A stretch of 30,587 nucleotides of DNA from JBDNFP01 sp041689775 (GTDB lineage: Bacteria > Bacteroidota > Bacteroidia > Cytophagales > Spirosomataceae). The notes beneath the pieces are model-generated. The model worked only from the letters and a program-made list of their open reading frames with translations. It had not been told where the DNA came from and ran no database searches. Positions 1-8,420 of this stretch are shown in pieces (the stretch's first letter is position 1; every line of letters starts with the position of its first letter). The DNA is taken from NCBI GenBank assembly GCA_041689775.1, contig JBDNFP010000383.1, forward strand, positions 1-30,587, given 5' to 3'. The position numbers and the translations under genes are program-made.

Positions 1-211
1 CGATCAGAAGCCCAACGTCGGATTCCATGCGGCGCACGTCGCGTTTGACCTGCCTCCACAGGGCTTTGCTGTCGTGATCGGGTTGGTTGAGAAAGCGGGT
101 CACCCCATCGTGGCTCACGTCATTGTCAAGCAGATCGGACAAGCCAGTGGCACTGGTTTGCCCCAGGAAACTGATCAAATAATCCGTGTATAGATCAAGG
201 TCTTTTTTCAT
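1..211 (-). CDS. Transposase, N-terminal part (cut by window edge)
   Basis: An open frame starts at the ATG at 209-211 on the minus strand and runs off the left edge, giving about 70 residues beginning MKKDLDLYTDYLISFLGQTS. The N-terminus (short helical stretch, then a 'VSHDGVTRFLN' segment and 'LWRQVKRDVRR') resembles DDE-type transposases of the IS4/IS701 kind common in Cytophagales. The catalytic residues would lie outside the window, so family assignment is from general resemblance only. It lies immediately downstream of the symporter gene and on the same strand, so the element landed just behind the last gene of the glycan locus. An unrelated DNA-binding protein cannot be excluded. Confidence 0.6.
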   Translation of the reverse strand, partial: MKKDLDLYTDYLISFLGQTSATGLSDLLDNDVSHDGVTRFLNQPDHDSKALWRQVKRDVRRMESDVGLLI

Positions 212-275
212 CTGCCAAATTTAATTCGCTTTTTTTATCATATACAATAGACTTGCGTAACATCAGTTAGTAATA
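1..275 (-). mobile_element. Probable insertion sequence, one end only
   Basis: The transposase start at 211 is followed outward by 68 bases of non-coding, AT-rich DNA before the symporter stop codon at 280-282. The end of the element should lie in about 240-275, where the sequence reads gacttgcgtaacatcagtta on the plus strand. The other terminus and the target duplication are outside the window, so the boundary is approximate. Confidence 0.4.
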
Positions 276-279
276 CGTA

Positions 280-1989
280 CTAAGAATCCCGCTCTACCCC
301 AGCGTCGACAGCATTAATTGCTCTCGACGACCACCCTACCCAAGCCCCCACGACCACGATCACCAGCCCAATCCCGACGATCAACCCTACATCCTGACCA
401 CCGTTGATCCCTAGCCCGGCAATGCTCAGACCTGTCAGCGCGAAACTTATGGCGATGGCACGAAGCGCAAAAGTATTTTGGGATTGAGTATCTCCCGAAA
501 CTGCTTTCGCAATCTCCGCCTCCACGACCTTATCCCGAGTAGCGTACCAGACTTGGTACTGACTATACTGCTGATCCTGCGGTTTGTTTTTAAACACTAT
601 CCACTCGTAGAACACTAATATCATTAATGGTAGCCCTACACCGAGCGACATTTCCGCCGCCCTGTTAAGGGAAAAATCAAAGAAGGCAGGCGTGACAAAT
701 TTAAAAAACAACCCTACCACCAGACTCACCAGCGACACAACCAAAATGGAAGTGGCATTTTGTCTTTTAGAAAACAACGTCCAGAGCGTGGGCAGCAGCA
801 ACGAGCCACCCGATATCGCCCCCACACTCAGTACCAGGTTGACCAGCCCACCGATATGTGGCACGGCCAGGGCAATGCCAATCGTGATGAGACCGAAGAC
901 AACCGTCATACTACGTCCCACCCGCACCTGCGTCTTTTCACTAGCATCGGGATCAATGAGTTTTTTGTACACATCGTTGGTAAAAACCGCCGCCAGCATA
1001 TTGAGCAGGGTGTTAGCTGTACTAGCCGTGGCCGATACCATTGCGGCCAGCATCAGTCCCACCAGTCCGGCGGGCAGCACGAGTTGTGCCACGAGAATGT
1101 AAGCACCCTCCGATTCCAGGCCCGATAAATCGGGATTAATCGAACGAAAAATCATAGGCGGCAGCATCCAGAGAAACGGACTGACAGCGTATAGCCCCGC
1201 AAAAAGGTAGGCCACCTTCTTCGACTCGCTCGGCGTGCGGACGCTAGTGTAGCGCTGCACATAAGCCCAGTTACCGCCGATGAAGACAATATGAAACAAC
1301 GTAAAAGCCAACGTAAAGCCCAGCGAGAAATCACCATTAAAGACCTGAAAAAAATCAGCGGGTGCTTTCTCCACGAAGGCCGCAAAACCCTCGGTTTGTT
1401 CCAGAGCAAGTGGCACCAGGATGAGGACTGCTGCCAACAGGATAACGAATTGTAGCACATCCGTAACCAGTACGGCCCATAAGCCGCCCATCGCGGTGTA
1501 CAAAATTACCATGAGCCCCAACACCACAATACATGTCTCAAGCGAGAATGGCGTGGCGACGTACACCAACTTGCCAACAGGGTATAGTACCCCACCAATG
1601 GTAAATAGGGTGAAAAGTGTAAGCAAATAGGTGAATAACTGCTGCACTTTTAAACCTAGTCGACGACCTATGTACTCGGCAGCGGTTAAGGTGTGGGTAC
1701 GCTTCCACTTGGCGGCGAGGAAGTAAGCAGTTACCAACCCACCGATGCACATGGATAGCTGAATGGTAATGGCTACAAACCCCAGCTCATAAGCTATGGA
1801 GCCCCATACCACAAAGGTACCCGCCGACAGGAAGCTCATGAATAGCGACAGCCCGCTTACCCACCAGGGGGCGGCTTCTCCGGCGGCAAAAAAGGATTTG
1901 GAATCGGTACCCGTCCGGGAGAAGGCCAAGCCTACAACCATTTGAAATACCGCAAAAACGGCCATGACGATGAAATCAAGTTGTTGCAT
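280..1989 (-). CDS. Sodium:solute symporter (SSS family)
   Basis: The 569-residue protein is almost entirely hydrophobic, with about 13-14 predicted membrane segments. It starts MQQLDFIVMAVFAVFQMVVG, followed by the 'SFFAAGEAAPWWVSGLSLFMSFLSAGTFV' region that marks SSS transporters (SGLT/PutP fold). These proteins import sugars, sialic acid, carboxylates or amino acids across the inner membrane using the sodium gradient. It is the last gene of the minus-strand locus, after the large secreted toroid protein and a 154-base gap with a GC hairpin. Position suggests that it imports the final product of extracellular breakdown; the substrate is inferred only from context. Length is normal and no truncation is seen. 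The insertion sequence begins right after its stop codon. Confidence 0.88.
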   Translation of the reverse strand: MQQLDFIVMAVFAVFQMVVGLAFSRTGTDSKSFFAAGEAAPWWVSGLSLFMSFLSAGTFVVWGSIAYELGFVAITIQLSMCIGGLVTAYFLAAKWKRTHTLTAAEYIGRRLGLKVQQLFTYLLTLFTLFTIGGVLYPVGKLVYVATPFSLETCIVVLGLMVILYTAMGGLWAVLVTDVLQFVILLAAVLILVPLALEQTEGFAAFVEKAPADFFQVFNGDFSLGFTLAFTLFHIVFIGGNWAYVQRYTSVRTPSESKKVAYLFAGLYAVSPFLWMLPPMIFRSINPDLSGLESEGAYILVAQLVLPAGLVGLMLAAMVSATASTANTLLNMLAAVFTNDVYKKLIDPDASEKTQVRVGRSMTVVFGLITIGIALAVPHIGGLVNLVLSVGAISGGSLLLPTLWTLFSKRQNATSILVVSLVSLVVGLFFKFVTPAFFDFSLNRAAEMSLGVGLPLMILVFYEWIVFKNKPQDQQYSQYQVWYATRDKVVEAEIAKAVSGDTQSQNTFALRAIAISFALTGLSIAGLGINGGQDVGLIVGIGLVIVVVGAWVGWSSRAINAVDAGVERDS

Positions 1990-2117
1990 ATTAGTTGGCT
2001 ATCGGCTTTTTTGTTTTGTCAATTTATTAAATGCAGAGTTAAAGAGAGATTTAAATTGAGTTTCGCAGAGCACATGAAATTTTTATTTTAAGTTATTCTC
2101 TATTCACATATTCTGTC

Positions 2118-2131
2118 ACCGCGGGGGCGGT
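2118..2131 (-). terminator. GC-rich hairpin between toroid protein and symporter
   Basis: ACCGC, loop GGGG, GCGGT form a perfect 5-bp stem 12 bases past the stop codon of the 2144-4654 gene. An alternative GGGG/CCCC pairing overlaps it. There is no U-run on the minus strand, so it is a weak terminator candidate. It may instead be a pause or RNA-processing site before the symporter. Confidence 0.25.
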
Positions 2132-2143
2132 CCCCTCACTCAT

Positions 2144-4654
2144 TCAAAATTGCACCACCTCCATCCCCCAGGCAGGAAGCTGTTTTTTAATTGCTTTTTC
2201 TCCTTTGGGAGTTATAGTAAAGTCGGTAGATTGGGCTCGATTGTTGAGCAGGATAGCGTATTTCTTTTGGCTACCTACTCCCTCCGCCAGGATATAGTCA
2301 ATGGAGGGGTGATCCACCAGCACCCATTCTTCGTTTATCACCAGATTGGCTTTTTCGCCGTTAATGGTACCGGGAGTAAAGCCATACGTTTGGTGCGAAC
2401 CTACCTTGGGAGTGACAAAACCGCGGGGAAATGAAACCTTGCCATTCGAGCGTAGTTCGGCTTCCGAAAGCAAGTAATCTGTAATCCAGCCGATCTGCCA
2501 CCAAGCGTGATGAGGGTACGGGCCAGCGCCTTTGTTCATGGCTTGCCAATAGTAGGAAGCCACGCTAGTTTTATGATCAACAAAAGCATCGCGACCTACC
2601 GCTGCGGCACGGGCCATATCAGCAAACAGGGATTCACCGGTGAGCTCGAACATGCGAATAAAAAGGCCTGCGTGGCTGGCTAACTGAATAGGACCGTGTC
2701 GACTGGCCGAGCCAAAGATCCCGCCATGCTCGAAACTGAGGCCTGCCTGAGCTATTTCCCAATCTTCGCGTGGGGTACCGTTCACCGTTTTGATTTCGTG
2801 GGTGGAAATCGGGTGCGTGTAGACCGAACTGGTATATATTTTTGCTGCCTGGATAGCCGCCGCTTTGTGTGTTTTATTTTTGGTCAATTCATACAAGTCC
2901 AGCAGAGCCTGCGCCGACTGACCCGTAGCAAAATCGGGTGCGTAGCGGGCGTCGCCGCACACCCCCAGAAAACTACCCCGGTTCACGCCGTTTTTTATAA
3001 ACCAGTCCGCCCCTTTCTTCGCGGCTTCCAGATACTTTGGGTCTTCTAAAATTCGGTAAGCTACCAGCAATGCGTAAAAGGTAGGGCGGTAGTCGGCTAT
3101 ATCTTTGAATAGTTCTTCCTCGGTGTTTTTGTCATAGGCTACGGCCCAACTACCGTCTGTTTTCTGCCAGCGGAGTAAATTTTCCGCCCCCAAACGAAGG
3201 TGCTCTTTCAACTCGGCATTGTTGGGCTCGAAGAGCAGCATGTTACCCACGTCCAGCATGATGTAGTAAGTCACCGCAATCGGCTCTACCACCTCGCTCC
3301 ATTCCTCCACAAATTGCTTTTTCTTAGCCAAATAGTACTGACCTTCGATAGCTCCCTTGAAAAAATCACCGTCGGTAATTTGTTGGGTTAGTTTAAAATT
3401 CAGGGCGTAGGGAAGTACCTTCTTCGTGAGTTCCGGGTCCTGGGTAGCTTTACCAAGCATCCACATCGCACCGTAGTCCGAGTTTTTCATGGCGTCCTTA
3501 TTGGAGCCTACTACCCCACCAAGGTAAGACTGCGCCCCAATTTCCCGGCCTTTGTATTCCTCAATATTCCACATCGACGTCTTGGGATCAGTTAGGTAAT
3601 GGTGCATCTGCTCAATACGGCTGGTCAGTGATTGGGTACTTTGCCGCAGTTGTAAGCCTTCTTTGAATTTGTAAATGTCGTAGATGGCATGTTTCAGAGT
3701 TTTGAACCAATCCCCATCGAGCAGGCTATATCGAAATGAGTACGTCAGGGGTTGGTCGGGCTTCCGTTTGGATGCATATTCGCCCAGTACGGGGTAGTAT
3801 AAGGTAGGCGATAGCTGCCCTTTTCGATTCATGTGCGAGAGGCCGATTCGCCAGTCGACCTGGGTGATTTTGTCCTTTGCCCAAGGATCGCGCGCCAGGC
3901 TCGGCTCAGGAATAACCGCCAACGTCAGGCCGCTTTTGGTACTGACCAGCGGGACCAAGGTGCTCGCGGTACGCTCACGGTACACTACCGGTAGCTTTGG
4001 TACCCCAAATCCGTAGGCGTAGGCTTTGGCGAAATTATCCTGCATATAGTTTCCCTGAAAGTACCCCGACACCGACGCCCAACCCATATTGGCCACGCTA
4101 ACCGTCGCAATCGTAGGACTAGCCAGTGAGAAATAGCCCTGTATTTTGGGAGTCAGGGAGTGGGTAATCAACACATTCGTTGGGTACTTTTCGTCCAGTT
4201 CCCAATCCGTGGTTAGGATAGCTACGTCGGTTTCTGACGTAAACTGCAGGTGATTTTTACCCACCATTTTACCCGTAGTTGAAAAAAAATGGTAGGCTTT
4301 TCCCGCAGTGTTCAAGGCCACGGCCGTGGTGCTTTCTTTCCATTGCTCCTGCTGGTAGTGGTAGTTACCTTCGGGGAACGTACCGCCGGTACTTTTTTCA
4401 AAAGTCTGGGATACCTCCGTTGAGGGTTTAGTTTCCGAAAAAAGGATTATGTATTCGCCGGAGGGAGCCAAAGTAGTCTCCCAGGCTTTTCCCTTTCGCA
4501 CCGCAACCTCGCTTATTTTCCAACCCTCAGAATTCTGATTCCAAACAATTTTTATTTTTTCGTTTGCGAGGATTATACTTTGGGCCAAAGTGCTGGTTTG
4601 CCAAAGGCAGAAAATCATCAGTACGTGGAAAAATCTCTTTGCCAAGTACCTCAT
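2144..4654 (-). CDS. Secreted (alpha/alpha)-toroid-like protein, possible glycan lyase or hydrolase
   Basis: About 836 residues from the ATG at 4654. That start makes an ATGA overlap with the stop of the upstream FAD oxidoreductase and gives a clean signal peptide (MRYLAKRFFHVLMIFCLWQT, ending LAQ). An upstream ATG at 4681 would add nine residues lacking signal character. The first ~330 residues look beta-rich. Residues ~340-740 show repeated amphipathic helices with tryptophan/glycine turns ('RLGAENLLRWQKTDGSW', 'AAKKGADWFIKNG', 'HHAWWQIGWITDYLL'), as in six-hairpin (alpha/alpha) toroids of glycosidases and polysaccharide lyases. The C-terminus looks like a small beta domain. I cannot name a CAZy family or catalytic residues. 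It follows the FAD oxidoreductase in a coupled operon, so it plausibly cleaves or binds the oxidised glycan in the periplasm or at the cell surface. Confidence 0.7.
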   Translation of the reverse strand: MRYLAKRFFHVLMIFCLWQTSTLAQSIILANEKIKIVWNQNSEGWKISEVAVRKGKAWETTLAPSGEYIILFSETKPSTEVSQTFEKSTGGTFPEGNYHYQQEQWKESTTAVALNTAGKAYHFFSTTGKMVGKNHLQFTSETDVAILTTDWELDEKYPTNVLITHSLTPKIQGYFSLASPTIATVSVANMGWASVSGYFQGNYMQDNFAKAYAYGFGVPKLPVVYRERTASTLVPLVSTKSGLTLAVIPEPSLARDPWAKDKITQVDWRIGLSHMNRKGQLSPTLYYPVLGEYASKRKPDQPLTYSFRYSLLDGDWFKTLKHAIYDIYKFKEGLQLRQSTQSLTSRIEQMHHYLTDPKTSMWNIEEYKGREIGAQSYLGGVVGSNKDAMKNSDYGAMWMLGKATQDPELTKKVLPYALNFKLTQQITDGDFFKGAIEGQYYLAKKKQFVEEWSEVVEPIAVTYYIMLDVGNMLLFEPNNAELKEHLRLGAENLLRWQKTDGSWAVAYDKNTEEELFKDIADYRPTFYALLVAYRILEDPKYLEAAKKGADWFIKNGVNRGSFLGVCGDARYAPDFATGQSAQALLDLYELTKNKTHKAAAIQAAKIYTSSVYTHPISTHEIKTVNGTPREDWEIAQAGLSFEHGGIFGSASRHGPIQLASHAGLFIRMFELTGESLFADMARAAAVGRDAFVDHKTSVASYYWQAMNKGAGPYPHHAWWQIGWITDYLLSEAELRSNGKVSFPRGFVTPKVGSHQTYGFTPGTINGEKANLVINEEWVLVDHPSIDYILAEGVGSQKKYAILLNNRAQSTDFTITPKGEKAIKKQLPAWGMEVVQF

Positions 4655-6567
4655 ATCCGTTGTATGTCCTCTAAGTAGCAACGCACCTCAAAAATCCGGG
4701 CAAGCGCATCACCGTTAGTGCGTTGCACTTTGATGCGAATGCTTTTCACTTCCGTTGGCTCGAAAATATGCTCCACCCGGCGCAGGTAGTTATTCTCTAT
4801 TTGCGCTAATACCTGATTACCGTTTTTAGTATTCGCTTCGATCACATAATCGGCCACCGTTTCAGGTTGCGGACCGCGTTCCTGAATGTTATACACGCTG
4901 TCGTCGCCAGAAAGCATTAGGCGACGGTGCGAGCCCGTGTCGAAGGTCAACTGCACCTTGTTCATTCTGACAGGTTGGCCAAAAGAAAGTTCGAGCCAAG
5001 GTTCGCCTCCCTTCATCTCGGCCTGCCATTGGTGGCTGGTTCCGTCCTGAATATCACGGTTGGTACCGTCGAGTACGTTGGCAGCGGCTCCAGCTTTGGT
5101 CTCGGAGGATGCTTTGACGATGGCTTTTCTGGCCAAATCCTTGTTGTCCACGTTCTTCACGCCCAACATGCCCTGATCCTGGCGGAGCAGTTGCTGTTGA
5201 AAGCGGCTCATGTGGCTGGAATCGTTTCCTAGTTTGGTAGGCAAAATGCCATTCTTGACGCAGTAGGCCACACCTGTTCCTACCGCTTGTCCCATCATGG
5301 CGCAGGTCGCCATGACTCGGGTAGATGAAAGTGCCACGTGTGAAACGCTGACGTTGCGCCCTGCCATGAGTAAGTTCTTGATGTTCTTACTGTACAGCGA
5401 CCGAAACGGGATTGAGTAGGGACCTTTGAGCGGAATAGAAATGTACGGAACCATGTCGGTGCTGCTCATGCCTTCTGGCGGATGGTCGTCGAGCGGCCAG
5501 CCGCCGTAAGCCACGCGATCGGGGAAGATCTTGGCGTTCTGGATGTCGTCTTGCTTCATGATGTAGTCGCCCACCACACGGCGACTCTCGCGCTTGCCAG
5601 GAATCATACCTACCCACGATAGGGCCATGTTCTCAGCTTCGGGATGGTTGCCTGAGTTTTTGATGTAGTCCCACACGCCAAAGAGAGTCACCAGCAGGTC
5701 GTGCCGAAGGGCTTGGCCATCCTGGATAATGTCCACCAGACCACCTAATTCAAGCCACCAGTAGCCATACTCTACCCCTCTGATGTTGCGGTGGATGAAG
5801 TCTTTTTTCGTGTATTTCTTGGCCCAGACGGGCGGTGTGTAGGGCATCGGTTTACCGTGTTTGCTGGACATGAACAGCAAACTATTGCCCATTGACTTGT
5901 TGTCGGCTACGTCCACTGCCAATGACTCTCCCCAACGGGCTTTGTCTTCGCGGCCTCGCATGAAATCGGCCCCTGCCTGAGCCGCCATCGTGGCGTCGCC
6001 CGTGCAGTCGGCGTAGTACTTAGCCTTAATTTCGTAAATCTCTTCGGTTTGGGAGCAGATGGCCTTAGCCTTCTTTATTTCGCCGCCAGCGACTTCCGTT
6101 TCATACAGCACCGTGTCGAGCAGCAGAGTTATATTTGGTTCAGAAAAGACTTTGTCATACATGATAAAATCCCAGATTTCAAAACTTCGTTGCGGGTTCT
6201 CAGCGGCTTCAGTCAGGAACAGTTCTTCCATGATTCCCGTTTCGCGCCAGGGCTGGCCTTTCAAAGCAGTGGCCCCGCAAACGTGCATCCTTATTTCGCT
6301 GCTGGCGTTGCCGCCCAGCCGTGAGCGATCCTGAATGAGGATCACTTTGGCACCGTTGCGGGCCGCGGAGATCGCCGCACACACTCCGGCCATGCCTCCG
6401 CCTGCTACGAGAAAATCCGTGTCGTATTTTTTGACTTGGTAAACCGATTTTTCGGCGGCTCGTGCCTGTTCCACCGGGCTTTTGCCGAATAACGAGACGG
6501 GACTGGTAAAAAACGCGCCCGACGTGAGTCCGGCAGCTTTAAGGAAATCTCTTCTTTTGGCTTCCAT
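4651..6567 (-). CDS. Exported FAD-dependent oxidoreductase B with C-terminal discoidin-like domain
   Basis: 638 residues. The N-terminus carries a twin-arginine export signal (RRDFLKAAG, residues 5-13), meaning folded, cofactor-loaded export. The FAD-binding dinucleotide fold follows: VAGGGMAGVCAAISAAR at ~54-70 and LGGNASSE at ~84-91. Later come 'DCTGDATMAAQAGADF' and 'NLLMAGRNVSVSHVALSSTR', all hallmarks of the FAD_oxidored (PF12831) family. Residues ~470-638 look like an F5/8-type-C (discoidin) sugar-binding domain. It is a paralog of 11410-13269, which carries its binding domain at the other end. It lies 71 bases after carrier-like protein B and overlaps the next gene by ATGA. The reaction is unknown; oxidation of a sugar hydroxyl with electrons passed to the neighbouring carrier is inference. 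Confidence 0.85.
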   Translation of the reverse strand: MEAKRRDFLKAAGLTSGAFFTSPVSLFGKSPVEQARAAEKSVYQVKKYDTDFLVAGGGMAGVCAAISAARNGAKVILIQDRSRLGGNASSEIRMHVCGATALKGQPWRETGIMEELFLTEAAENPQRSFEIWDFIMYDKVFSEPNITLLLDTVLYETEVAGGEIKKAKAICSQTEEIYEIKAKYYADCTGDATMAAQAGADFMRGREDKARWGESLAVDVADNKSMGNSLLFMSSKHGKPMPYTPPVWAKKYTKKDFIHRNIRGVEYGYWWLELGGLVDIIQDGQALRHDLLVTLFGVWDYIKNSGNHPEAENMALSWVGMIPGKRESRRVVGDYIMKQDDIQNAKIFPDRVAYGGWPLDDHPPEGMSSTDMVPYISIPLKGPYSIPFRSLYSKNIKNLLMAGRNVSVSHVALSSTRVMATCAMMGQAVGTGVAYCVKNGILPTKLGNDSSHMSRFQQQLLRQDQGMLGVKNVDNKDLARKAIVKASSETKAGAAANVLDGTNRDIQDGTSHQWQAEMKGGEPWLELSFGQPVRMNKVQLTFDTGSHRRLMLSGDDSVYNIQERGPQPETVADYVIEANTKNGNQVLAQIENNYLRRVEHIFEPTEVKSIRIKVQRTNGDALARIFEVRCYLEDIQRI

Positions 6568-6638
6568 GGGTTTAGGTTTTGGGATTGAAATATTTTCATT
6601 TCTCGGTTGAGCCTTGCGCTTGCAAACGCGAGGGTACT

Positions 6639-7580
6639 TTAAGTCCCGGTTTTCAGCAACGATTCGACTTTTGCTCTTTGCTGTTCGGTTAGTTTTGGTA
6701 ATACATTTTTTAATATACTTTTGGCTTCCCCGCTTAGCGGGATGCCTTTGAGACGGTTAATGATTTCATTTTGCATTTCAAAATTCAGGCTGCCGATCAT
6801 CTCGACTAATTTCAACTGGTAGTTTTCATTTTCCCAAATGCCTTTCGGCAGTTTTTCTACGGCAAAAAACGGCACGTATTCGTCGCCGCTTGCTACCAGT
6901 CGAACCAGTTCAGGCAGGTACTTTTCGGTGGCCTCGGCGGGAATTTTGGTCAGGGCATAGTACTGGTAGTGGTAGTAGTCCGAGCGCAGCATTTCCACCA
7001 GCATCTGGTCGCCAAACATCGCCTCAGTATGTTGCAGGATTTTGCGGGCTGCTTCGCCATTCACGATATGCCAGAGTTTATGGGTCGTGTACAAGGCACC
7101 GCCGACTACCTCGTCCTTTATAGAGGCGCTGGTGGCTCCGGTGGTGGCGTCCACTACGGCGGAGGTGCGCTTGACGCTGTTATCCACCAGACTTTTCATA
7201 TCGTAGTCGCGCAATAGTGAGGTTTTGTTGGCTAGTATTTTTTTTAATTTTACGTGATCGACGTCCTCAAATTCTTCATGGTCGAACTTGGTCAGCGGGG
7301 CATCGGGAGGAAGTCGGTAATTTTTAAAATTTCCGAGCAGATCCCAGTACAAATCTATCTCTACCAGATAGCACAGGCTATCTTTACAGACGGGCGTTTT
7401 GACCTGGCTTTGGTAGTGGTCGGGCTGGTTATCATTCGTAAAAACTAAGTCCACTGCCACCTGCACCGAATCTTCAAGAAACACCACAAAAGCCACCTCT
7501 GTCCGAACGGGATTTTCGTTCGGAACTAAGGCTGTACCCATGCCCAATAGGCAGAAAGCGAGGAGGATTTTCGTGTTCAT
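6639..7580 (-). CDS. Secreted protein with flavinylation-type motif (putative FMN carrier B)
   Basis: 313 residues with a signal peptide (MNTKILLAFCLLGMGTALVP). A DATTGAT motif at residues 144-150, followed by a helix (SASIKDEVVGGAL), matches the D-x-x-[S/T]-G-A-T pattern at which ApbE links FMN to threonine in NqrC/RnfG-type FMN_bind domains; T150 would be the acceptor. Two cysteines (C65, C70; CKDSLC) are conserved in the paralog 10379-11413, as are 'APLTKFDHEEF' and 'LWHIVNG'. The rest (~190-313) looks like HEAT-type helical pairs. It begins 9 bases after the PhyH gene and precedes FAD oxidoreductase B. The family is unnamed to me. Motif and context are seen; covalent FMN and an electron-carrier role are inferred. 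No ApbE gene lies in the window. Confidence 0.65.
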   Translation of the reverse strand: MNTKILLAFCLLGMGTALVPNENPVRTEVAFVVFLEDSVQVAVDLVFTNDNQPDHYQSQVKTPVCKDSLCYLVEIDLYWDLLGNFKNYRLPPDAPLTKFDHEEFEDVDHVKLKKILANKTSLLRDYDMKSLVDNSVKRTSAVVDATTGATSASIKDEVVGGALYTTHKLWHIVNGEAARKILQHTEAMFGDQMLVEMLRSDYYHYQYYALTKIPAEATEKYLPELVRLVASGDEYVPFFAVEKLPKGIWENENYQLKLVEMIGSLNFEMQNEIINRLKGIPLSGEAKSILKNVLPKLTEQQRAKVESLLKTGT

Positions 7581-7589
7581 CGGCTCAGT

Positions 7590-8420
7590 TTATTTCAGGG
7601 TTACGTCGGTTTCTTTCGAGAGGAACTCGCCGTTATCGCTCATGCCTACGGCTCCGGCTTCCAGCAGTGCTGAGTCCGGCACCATGTCGATGGGCGTGAT
7701 ACACGAGGTGGATTTCTCATTGAATGGCTTGTTCGATTGTAAATTGTAAGCCGAAATGAAAGACCAGCGCGGCTTATCAGACAGGTTGGCGTCGGAGCGG
7801 TGCAGAATGTTGGAATGAAAAAAAAGCGTATCGCCCGCTCCCAACTCCACGTGTACCAGTTCCAGTCCGGCTTTCAGGGCATTTTCCACCATCGTCGCAT
7901 CGGCTCCGACCTGCTCACCCGCAAAGCCGTGTTCTACCCGGCCCAGCTTGTGCGAACCTTTGATGACCTGCAAGCAGCCGTTTTCTATCGTGGCGGCGTT
8001 GAAGGCCACCATCACCGAGATCATTTGTTCGGGGTACAGGAATTGGTTTTTGTACCAATACCCGTAGTCCTGATGCCACTCCCAGGCTCCACCCATTTTG
8101 GGCTCTTTCATCATGAGTTTAGAGTGAAAATGGCACACGGGAGCACTGTTGCCCAAGAGAGAGGCCACGCCTTGCACCATACGTTCCGAACGCGTCATTA
8201 GCCCGTACAGGTCGTCGCCGGGCGTGAACCATAAGGCCATTTTCGACTGCCGTCCCGATTTGTCTACCACTCCGTAGGCGTTGCGGCTGATGGTGTCGTC
8301 GCCCACAGCCACGGTGTAGAGTTTTTCGACTTCTTCGGAATTGAAAAAATCCCGACAAATAACGTAGCCGTCTTGATGGAAAGCAGCTACTTGGTCCTGA
8401 CTAAGTCTTACAGATTTCAT
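7590..8420 (-). CDS. Phytanoyl-CoA dioxygenase (PhyH) family Fe(II)/2-oxoglutarate oxygenase
   Basis: 276 residues with no signal peptide, so probably cytoplasmic. The fold is that of PhyH (PF05721). The metal triad is visible as H116-x-D118 (WHQDYGYW) and distal H207 (NILHRSDANLS); R218 is a candidate 2-oxoglutarate-binding Arg (KPRW). Members hydroxylate small molecules and release CO2 and succinate; the substrate cannot be told from sequence. Its ATG at 8420 overlaps the sulfatase stop as ATGA, so it is translationally coupled to a secreted enzyme though it acts inside the cell. That suggests it processes an imported product of the glycan, for instance opening an ether or removing an alkyl group. 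That role is inference. Confidence 0.85.
   Translation of the reverse strand: MKSVRLSQDQVAAFHQDGYVICRDFFNSEEVEKLYTVAVGDDTISRNAYGVVDKSGRQSKMALWFTPGDDLYGLMTRSERMVQGVASLLGNSAPVCHFHSKLMMKEPKMGGAWEWHQDYGYWYKNQFLYPEQMISVMVAFNAATIENGCLQVIKGSHKLGRVEHGFAGEQVGADATMVENALKAGLELVHVELGAGDTLFFHSNILHRSDANLSDKPRWSFISAYNLQSNKPFNEKSTSCITPIDMVPDSALLEAGAVGMSDNGEFLSKETDVTLK

Noticed and set aside
692..1128. Overlapping plus-strand frames inside the symporter gene, and similar frames opposite most genes
   Set aside because: They are antisense shadows of well-supported genes with no family resemblance.
6616..6629. Near-palindrome GCGCTTGCAAACGC between carrier B and FAD oxidoreductase B as an operator
   Set aside because: One imperfect palindrome inside an operon, with no promoter element and no second copy found; it could be chance.
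6639..7580. C-x4-C in the carrier-like proteins as a cytochrome haem site
   Set aside because: Haem c attachment needs CxxCH (or known variants); there is no His directly after and the spacing is wrong.
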